NCBI GenBank assembly: GCA_005883905.1
Contig: VAYD01000175.1
Location: forward strand, 1 to 5,098
From: Actinomycetota bacterium
GTDB taxonomy: Bacteria; Actinomycetota; Thermoleophilia; Solirubrobacterales; Solirubrobacteraceae
Direction: 5' to 3'
DNA: 5,098 nt
Below, piece by piece: positions 1 to 5,098 of this stretch. The translations under genes and the position numbers were made by a program. How positions within the stretch are numbered: the stretch's first letter is position 1; each line of letters starts with the position of its first letter. Below the pieces are notes generated by a model. The model did not search any database. It saw only the letters and a program-made list of their open reading frames with translations, and had not been told where the DNA came from.

Positions 1-171
1 CAGCCCGATGATCCCGACGACCAGCGCCATCGTGGCCGTCAGGAGCTCGAGGTGGCCGCCCAACGCACGCAGCGCCGCCTCGATCGCGTAGGCCACGGAG
101 GACACGGGATCCGCCATCACGGCGAAGGCGAAGGCGAAGAAGAGCAGGGCGCGCCTGCGTGTGGAAGCCAT
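1..171 (-). CDS. APC-superfamily permease, KimA-like N-terminus (partial, runs off left edge)
   Basis: Reading the minus strand from ATG 171-169 gives 57 open codons to the window edge. After a basic start (residues 4-7) comes a hydrophobic stretch (about 8-20), then Asp21-Pro-Val-Ser-Ser-Val-Ala-Tyr28-Ala-Ile-Glu31, then a second hydrophobic stretch from about residue 41. The Asp-x6-Tyr motif with an internal Ser-Ser matches, as I recall it, the first helix of the Bacillus potassium importer KimA, whose Asp and Tyr help bind K+. The same spacing recurs in the complete permease at 680-2593, so the two are relatives. A GAGG ribosome-binding site at 182-179, 7 nt upstream, supports this start. 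An inner-membrane cation or amino-acid permease is likely. The substrate cannot be settled because most of the gene lies outside the window. Confidence 0.72.
   Translation of the reverse strand, partial: MASTRRRALLFFAFAFAVMADPVSSVAYAIEAALRALGGHLELLTATMALVVGIIGL
121..138. repeat. Three tandem GGCGAA hexamers inside the left-edge permease
   Basis: Three perfect head-to-tail copies of GGCGAA lie in the coding frame of the minus-strand permease. They encode alternating Phe-Ala residues in the first hydrophobic segment. Such an in-frame hexamer array can gain or lose two residues by slippage without breaking the gene. No regulatory role is evident. Confidence 0.6.
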
Positions 172-335
172 TGGCAGACCTCGGGGTCGACGACATGACG
201 CCGACCAGGCTTCCCGGCACACCGCGAGCGACAGTAGCGCCGATCCGCGGCCCGAAGGCCCGTCTTTGCACGATCTTGATGGCGGTGCACGTGATCTCGA
301 CGCGCCGTTAACGGGTCCCGCCCGACGATGCATGC
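172..335. other. Divergent intergenic region between the left permease and the hypothetical gene
   Basis: This 164-bp spacer separates two divergent genes and should hold promoters for both, but I see no convincing -35/-10 pair on either strand. Visible features are an 8-bp palindrome CGTTAACG at 306-313, a short GGCC/GGCC inverted repeat with a CGAA loop at 249-260, and three overlapping ATG codons at 328, 332 and 336 in three different frames. The ATG at 328 opens a three-codon mini-ORF whose TGA (337-339) overlaps the ATG at 336. Confidence 0.4.
179..182 (-). promoter_or_regulatory. Ribosome-binding site of the left-edge permease
   Basis: On the minus strand these bases read GAGG, separated by 7 nt from the ATG at 171-169. 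This is the clearest Shine-Dalgarno-like site in the window. It favours this ATG over the internal Met19 codon, which would remove the hydrophobic lead-in. Confidence 0.55.
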
Positions 336-734
336 ATGACCGTTGTTCCGCTGCGCCTGAGAACCCTCGGCCGGCGCGCGACCCTCGACGCCGCGCTGGC
401 CGAGGGCGCCGATCCGGCGAGCGACCCGCTGCTGGCCCTGCGCGCAGATCAGCTGACGTCGCGCGCCACACGCCACGCGATCGCGAGGACGATCCGCAGC
501 CTGCTCGACGCCGCGGAGGAGCCGATGCTCGGCTCGCGGCCGCCGCTCCAGGGCAAGGACGTGCTCGCGGCTCGTGGGGAGCTCCTGGCGATCGCCGGCC
601 GCCTGGACGGGCCCGAGCGGATGTCGCCACAGGCGGTTGCGCTCGCCGCGCAGCTCGTCTGGGACTGCGCCAGCCCGGTCTACGCGGCAGGCGACTTCAG
701 CGTCTGGGAATGGGCGCGCGCAATCGCCGCGTGA
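336..734 (+). CDS. Small soluble hypothetical protein (132 aa)
   Basis: The protein is Leu/Ala/Arg-rich and probably all alpha-helical and cytoplasmic; I see no signal peptide, membrane helix or catalytic motif. A segment near residues 24-48 (AEGADPASDPLLALRADQLTS) is followed by arginine-rich helices, then a C-terminal part with Asp-Cys-Ala-Ser-Pro-Val-Tyr and two Trp residues. From memory this resembles uncharacterised proteins common in Solirubrobacterales with a conserved 'LALRAxQLTS' block, but I cannot verify that. The start is well constrained: an in-frame TAA at 309-311 closes the frame, and ATG 336 is the only start codon after it before the conserved part. No clear Shine-Dalgarno precedes it, so translation may be leaderless or coupled to the mini-ORF at 328-339. 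Its last 55 bp overlap the convergent permease gene. Function unknown. Confidence 0.68.
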   Translation: MTVVPLRLRTLGRRATLDAALAEGADPASDPLLALRADQLTSRATRHAIARTIRSLLDAAEEPMLGSRPPLQGKDVLAARGELLAIAGRLDGPERMSPQAVALAAQLVWDCASPVYAAGDFSVWEWARAIAA

Positions 735-2593
735 CCGTTGCTCGGGCCGGTCTGGACGATGATCCGGCATGGCCGCTCGCTGAGCAGGTACTGCGCGGTC
801 GGTCCGAGCGAGCGCTCGGATGCCGGCGCGTGGCTGTCTGCGAGATAGATGATCTCGGAGTCCAGGCGCCGAGCTTCGTCGACCAGCGTGCGGCCGGGGT
901 TGCGCGTCCGCAGCAGGGTCGTGCGAACGTGCAATCCGCTGCGCCGTCCGATGAGCCGCGCCGCCTCCAGCACGTTGCGGCCATGCTCCTCCTCGCGGCT
1001 CAGCGGCCCATCGAGAGGGACCTGAGCCGGCACCCTGATCACATAGACGGCGTCCACGGTGGCCTCAGGTCCGACGAACCGCGCCGCGGCCTCCAGCGCC
1101 TCCGCGCTGACGTCGTCGCCGAAGATCGGGACGAGCGCCGAGCGGTACTCCAGGGGTGTGAAATCCGGGGGCCGCTCGCCGCGGTCGATCTTCGCCGGCG
1201 AGGTGAGGTCGAGCCCCGATCGCCGTCGATAGATCACGAACAGCGCCATCCCGGCGAGCATCCACGGGATGCCGACCGTGCGCGCCTCCTTGTGGAGTAC
1301 GACGACGGACACCCATGCGGCGAACGTCCCGGCGGCGCCCAGGCACGCGGTCAGCGGGATATCGAAGCCGCGGATGCGGACGTTCCACGGGGCGCGGTAC
1401 GGCCGCTCCAGATCGGGCTGTCGCAGGCGCAGGGCGATGACGCTCACATGCGCGGTCGTGAACGAGAGCATCGCTCCGAACGAGTAGAGGTTGCCCAGCA
1501 GGTCGATCTGCCCGGGGATGAGGAGCACCGCGGCGATCACCGAGTAGAAGACGATCGTGAACGCGGGCGTGCGGTACCTGCGGTGCAGCGTGCTGAACAT
1601 CGCAGGGAGCTGCCGGTGCTCCGCGAGCGACCACGAGAGCCGCGAGATGCCGATCAGCCCCGCGTTCGTCGCGATGAAGAGGATCGTCGCGGCGAGGATG
1701 CCGACGTAGTAGCGCAGGAACGTGGTGGCGATGTCACCCAGGCCCAGGTTGTTCACGATGCCCAGCACGGGGTCGCCCTCGTACTGCGTGCCGAGCAGCG
1801 TGCTGTAGCCGTGGGGCCCGTGGACGATCGGAAGCGCCGAGAGCGCGACCACGGAGATGCCCGCGTACACGGCCAGCACCGCGACGACCACGAGGTTGAC
1901 GGCCTTCGGGACGTCGCGGCCCGGGTCGTGGGCCTCCTCGGCCATGTTGGAGACGGTCTCGATGCCCGTGTAGGCGACCATCGCGAGCGACAGGGCGAAG
2001 ATCAGCTCGCTGTAGGTCGGCGCGACGCCGAGGTGCACCTGGGACACCAGCAGGTGCGGGTCGAGGATGACGATGAACCCGACCAGCACGAGCAGGACCT
2101 GCGTTGCGAGATCGGCGATTGCGAGGATCAGGTTCAGCCGAGCCGACTCGCCGAGGCCGCGGATGTTGACCGCGGCGAGCGCGGCGATCACCACGATGCC
2201 CCCGATGATGTCGCCCGGGCTGTGACGCAGCTCCGGGAAGAACGCCCCGAGGTAGTGCGGCACGAAGAACGCCGAGATGGCGATCGTGATGATGTAGTCG
2301 AGCGTCAGCGCCCAGCCGGCGAAGAACGAGGCGAGCTCGTTGAACGCGTGGCGCGCGAACGAGGACGAGCCCCCGGCCTCCGGGTACATCGAAGCGCCCT
2401 CGGCGTACGTCTTGGCCGTCAGGGCGAACAGCCCGCCGGCGACCATGAACACCAGCGGCGTCAGCCCGAGAGCGTGCAGCGCGACGAGGCCGAGCGCGTA
2501 GTAGATCGACGAGCCGACGTTGCCGTAGGCCGTCGCGAAGAGGCCTGGGACGCCCACGGTTCGGCGCAGGCCGCGCTCGGTGATGCGCGCCAT
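680..2593 (-). CDS. APC-superfamily permease with C-terminal Usp-like domain, KimA-like (candidate K+ importer)
   Basis: This 637-aa inner-membrane protein has about 12 hydrophobic segments over residues 13-456, then a soluble domain at about 484-615. Motifs match, by recalled alignment, the Bacillus K+/H+ symporter KimA: Asn25-x6-Tyr32 with Ser28-Ser29 in helix 1 (KimA has Asp in place of Asn25), the YPEAGG loop (70-75), Leu-Asp-Tyr100-Ile-Ile-Thr103-Ile-Ala-Ile-Ser107 in helix 3, Tyr-Thr209-Gly-Ile-Glu in helix 6, and Leu-Tyr370-Ser-Phe-Gly late in the transporter. The C-terminal domain has the alternating strand/helix pattern of universal stress proteins, but its glycine loop is degenerate (Leu-Gly597-Pro-Thr). 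Length is close to KimA (about 607 aa). The gene diverges from a KdpD/KdpE-like pair across a 72-bp spacer with a probable operator, which supports a potassium or osmotic role. Amino-acid transport remains possible. ATG 2593 lacks a good ribosome-binding site; GTG at codon 13 is an alternative start. Confidence 0.9.
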   Translation of the reverse strand: MARITERGLRRTVGVPGLFATAYGNVGSSIYYALGLVALHALGLTPLVFMVAGGLFALTAKTYAEGASMYPEAGGSSSFARHAFNELASFFAGWALTLDYIITIAISAFFVPHYLGAFFPELRHSPGDIIGGIVVIAALAAVNIRGLGESARLNLILAIADLATQVLLVLVGFIVILDPHLLVSQVHLGVAPTYSELIFALSLAMVAYTGIETVSNMAEEAHDPGRDVPKAVNLVVVAVLAVYAGISVVALSALPIVHGPHGYSTLLGTQYEGDPVLGIVNNLGLGDIATTFLRYYVGILAATILFIATNAGLIGISRLSWSLAEHRQLPAMFSTLHRRYRTPAFTIVFYSVIAAVLLIPGQIDLLGNLYSFGAMLSFTTAHVSVIALRLRQPDLERPYRAPWNVRIRGFDIPLTACLGAAGTFAAWVSVVVLHKEARTVGIPWMLAGMALFVIYRRRSGLDLTSPAKIDRGERPPDFTPLEYRSALVPIFGDDVSAEALEAAARFVGPEATVDAVYVIRVPAQVPLDGPLSREEEHGRNVLEAARLIGRRSGLHVRTTLLRTRNPGRTLVDEARRLDSEIIYLADSHAPASERSLGPTAQYLLSERPCRIIVQTGPSNGHAAIARAHSQTLKSPAA

Positions 2594-2615
2594 GCACCCA
2601 TCGTCGGGGCGCGCC

Positions 2616-2666
2616 CGTCAAGTTCTCGCCAAGGCTGCCGCGCGCGTCGTCAAGATTTCGCCAAGA
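2616..2666. promoter_or_regulatory. Tandem OmpR/KdpE-type operator in the divergent permease-kinase spacer
   Basis: Two near-identical 19-bp copies lie at 2616-2634 (CGTCAAGTTCTCGCCAAGG) and 2648-2666 (CGTCAAGATTTCGCCAAGA), matching at 16 of 19 positions. Each contains two half-sites, GTCAAG then GCCAAG, with the CAAG cores 11 bp apart (2619/2630 and 2651/2662). The copies repeat at 32 bp, about three helical turns. Direct half-sites with 11-bp phasing are the known architecture for OmpR/PhoB-family dimers, so the likely binder is the KdpE-like regulator encoded just downstream. The array ends at the A of the kinase ATG and starts 23 bp from the permease ATG, so it could control both genes. 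Read on the minus strand each copy contains TTGACG, a possible -35 element, but I see no good -10. Confidence 0.62.
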
Positions 2667-4026
2667 TGCTCCACCTCGACCTGGCACCGCGCTCGAAGGG
2701 CCTCGGTCTTCTCGTCGGCGCGCTCAGCGTCGCCGCGATCACGCTGGTGCTCTATCCGCTGCGGCAGGCGGCGCCGGCCGTGTCGCTCGGCGTCGTGTAC
2801 CTGCTGGCCGTTCTGTTCGTCTCGACGTACTGGGGGCTGTGGCTCGGCCTGCTGACGTCGCTCGCCAGTGCGGCGGCATACAACTTCTTCCATCTGCCGC
2901 CGACGGGCGAGTTCACGATCTCGAAGTCGGAGAATTGGGTCGCGCTGGGCGTGTTCTTCGCTGCCGCGCTGCTGGCCTCGACGCTCGCCGAGGTGGCGCG
3001 GGCGCGCACGGCAGAGGCGCGCCGGCGCCAGGAGGAGGCCGACCTGGCTGCCGACATGGCCCGGATCCTGCTGGGTGGCACGAACCTGGGCGAGGCGCTT
3101 CCGATGGCGTCGCAGCGGCTCGCCGAGTCGCTCGGGCTCGAAACCGCCCAGCTGCAGCTCGGGCCCGGCGATGGCGACGTCGTCATCGACCTCGACGTCG
3201 GGGCGGGGCGCGCCGCGTCGATGGCCGTGTCGCCGGTCCAGGACGCGGCGCAGCTGGAGCGCCTGCGCACGCGCGTCGCGCCGCCGGTGGCCGCATTGCT
3301 CGCGGCGGCGATGGATCGCGAGCAGCTGCAGAGCGAGGTGGTCGAGACCCAGGCGCTGCGGCGGTCCGACGTGATCAAGACCGCGCTGCTGAACGCGGTC
3401 TCCCACGACCTTCGCACCCCGTTGACATCGATCATCACCGCAGCCGAGGCGGTGCGCTCGCCGTCGATCGGCGCCCACGACCGCGACGAGCTCGGCGCCG
3501 TGATCAGCGAGGAGGCGCAGCGGCTGTCGCGGCTGGTCGAGAACCTTCTGGACATGTCCCGGCTGCAGTCCGGCGTGGCGCATCCACGCGCCGACTGGAT
3601 CTCGATCGACGACGTCGTGCGGACCGCGGCCGAGCACGTGGAGGGCGGCGACGGGCCGGCCGTGGAGCTCGCGCTTGACCCCGACCTGCCGCTGATCGAG
3701 GGCGACGCCGTGCAACTCGAGCGCGTGTTCGTGAACCTCTTGGAGAACGCGCGCCGCTACTCGGGGGACCACCCGGTGCGCGTGCGCGCGCGTGTCGTGG
3801 GCGGACACCTCAAGGTGCGCGTGATCGACCGCGGGCCCGGCATCCCCGCGCGCGAGCTGCCGCATGTGTTCGAGCCGTTTCGCCAAAGCGATGACGGCGG
3901 CGCGCACGGCGGCGTCGGCCTCGGGCTCGCGATCGTCAAGGGGTTCGCCGAGGCCAACGGCGCGACCGTCACGGCCGAGTCGCAACCGGGGCAGGGGACC
4001 GTGTTCGCGATCGACTTCCCGCTGCC

Positions 4027-4030
<4 letters not shown>
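2666..4030 (+). CDS. kdpD: Short KdpD-like membrane sensor histidine kinase (DUF4118-HisKA-HATPase)
   Basis: This 454-aa inner-membrane kinase has four transmembrane helices (about 12-31, 39-55, 57-73, 91-108) in the KdpD/DUF4118 arrangement, including the Asn73-Phe-Phe-His-Leu-Pro-Pro segment typical of KdpD. A weak GAF-like linker follows (about 125-225). HisKA carries the phosphoacceptor His247 in Ser-His-Asp-Leu-Arg-Thr-Pro. The ATPase domain has the N box (Asn361), G1 (Asp388-Arg-Gly-Pro-Gly-Ile), F box (402-405) and G2 (Gly416-Val-Gly-Leu-Gly-Leu). All catalytic motifs look intact. E. coli KdpD has about 890 residues; the N-terminal KdpD and Usp sensory part is absent here. The open frame continues upstream only as an antisense shadow of the permease, so ATG 2666 is the sensible start and keeps helix 1 whole. 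No strong ribosome-binding site is seen, and the operator abuts the start. The gene overlaps the response regulator by ATGA (4027-4030), indicating an operon. The symbol reflects family membership; no kdpFABC is present in the window. Confidence 0.92.
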
Positions 4031-4663
<633 letters not shown>

Positions 4664-4682
<19 letters not shown>

Positions 4683-5098
4683 CTCGCCTCGCTGACGATG
4701 CCGTTCAAGCTCGTCGCTGTGACCACGAGCTCGTAGTCGCCCTTCGGCGGCAGCGTCCAGGTGAGGGTGTGCTTCCCGCGCAGCATGCCGCCGCTCCAGC
4801 CACGCACCGGCGTGCCGGCGCGTTCGAGCGTCACGCGGATGCTGCCGCGCTTGTTGAGCACGAAGCTGGCGACGATCCGCTTGCGCTTGCTCTGGATCTT
4901 CGTCGCGATCGAGCTGATGGCGACCGGCTCGGTCTCGTAGCGCGCGAAGCTCTCGGCCTCCGTGCAGAAGGGGTCGCCGAACTTCGTGCAGAGCTGGCCG
5001 AGGAAGCCCTCGAACAGCTGGTGGTAGGAGAGGTCGGACTCCGTGCCCGGCTTGGTCGGGCTGCGGTCGTATAGCGACCACGCGCCGGTGTCGTACAG
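4664..5098 (-). CDS. D-glucuronyl C5-epimerase family protein, C-terminal part (partial, runs off right edge)
   Basis: The minus strand is open from the right edge to TAG at 4666-4664, giving 144 residues without an in-window start. The first residues (Leu-Tyr-Asp-Thr-Gly-Ala-Trp-Ser-Leu-Tyr-Asp, then Ser21-Asp-Leu-Ser-Tyr-His26-Gln-Leu with Gly-Gln-Leu) match the recalled C-terminal signature of glucuronyl C5-epimerases, where a 'G.WSLYD' block is followed by a 'YH' helix. Such enzymes invert C5 of D-glucuronic acid in polysaccharides. Cys37 and Cys45 could form a disulfide, which would fit an exported protein. Residues about 60-144 form a beta-strand-rich, Lys/Arg-rich tail (for example Gly-Asp-Tyr-Glu-Leu-Val-Val-Thr-Ala-Thr) resembling an Ig-like or FlgD-type sandwich, perhaps for wall or glycan attachment. 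An internal ATG at 4861 gives a 65-residue piece but is not the real start. The gene converges on the regulator and is probably unrelated to it. Confidence 0.72.

Noticed and set aside
249..267. Possible rho-independent terminator (GGCC/GGCC hairpin followed by CGTCTTT)
   Set aside because: The stem is only 4 bp with a 4-nt loop and the T run is three bases. It also sits between divergent starts, where a terminator is not expected.
161..2665. A very long plus-strand open frame upstream of and in frame with the KdpD-like kinase (total 161-4030)
   Set aside because: The upstream part lies antisense to the complete permease, is extremely rich in Arg/Asp/Gly/Ala with no recognisable domain, and is the kind of stop-free shadow expected in GC-rich coding DNA. 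Only the part from ATG 2666 is protein-like.
2618..3985. Long minus-strand open frame (455 aa) opposite the kinase
   Set aside because: Composition is Arg/His/Ala-rich low complexity and it mirrors the kinase codons. The kinase on the plus strand has all family motifs, so this is a shadow.

Overview
This is a very GC-rich, tightly packed window. The gene content and protein style suggest an actinobacterium of the Solirubrobacterales/Thermoleophilia type. That placement is an inference from GC content, the KdpD/KdpE-like pair, the permeases fused to universal-stress (Usp) domains and the D-glucuronyl C5-epimerase; the window has no rRNA or other marker.

Layout from left to right: (1) 1-171, minus strand, the first 57 codons of an APC-superfamily permease that runs off the left edge. 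(2) 172-335, a divergent intergenic region. (3) 336-734, plus strand, a small soluble hypothetical protein. (4) 680-2593, minus strand, a complete 637-aa APC permease with a C-terminal Usp-like domain. Its motifs resemble the KimA potassium importer, and its 3' end overlaps the hypothetical gene tail to tail by 55 bp. (5) 2594-2665, a 72-bp divergent spacer with four evenly phased half-sites, probably the operator of an OmpR/KdpE-type regulator. (6) 2666-4030, plus strand, a short KdpD-like sensor kinase without the usual N-terminal KdpD/Usp cytoplasmic module. (7) 4027-4682, plus strand, its KdpE-like response regulator, overlapping the kinase by ATGA but broken by a frameshifting deletion inside the DNA-binding domain. 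(8) 4664-5098, minus strand, the C-terminal part of a D-glucuronyl C5-epimerase-like protein with a beta-rich tail, running off the right edge.

The coherent story is a potassium (or related osmotic) response module. A KdpD-like membrane kinase and KdpE-like regulator are encoded divergently from a KimA-like permease, with a tandem operator between them. No kdpFABC pump genes are in the window. Both permeases carry the first KimA substrate-site motif: the left one keeps the acidic residue, while the complete one has Asn there but keeps the other site residues I could align. The regulator as sequenced cannot make an intact DNA-binding domain, so the circuit is either decaying or affected by a sequence error. 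These functional links are inferences from motifs recalled without any database search.
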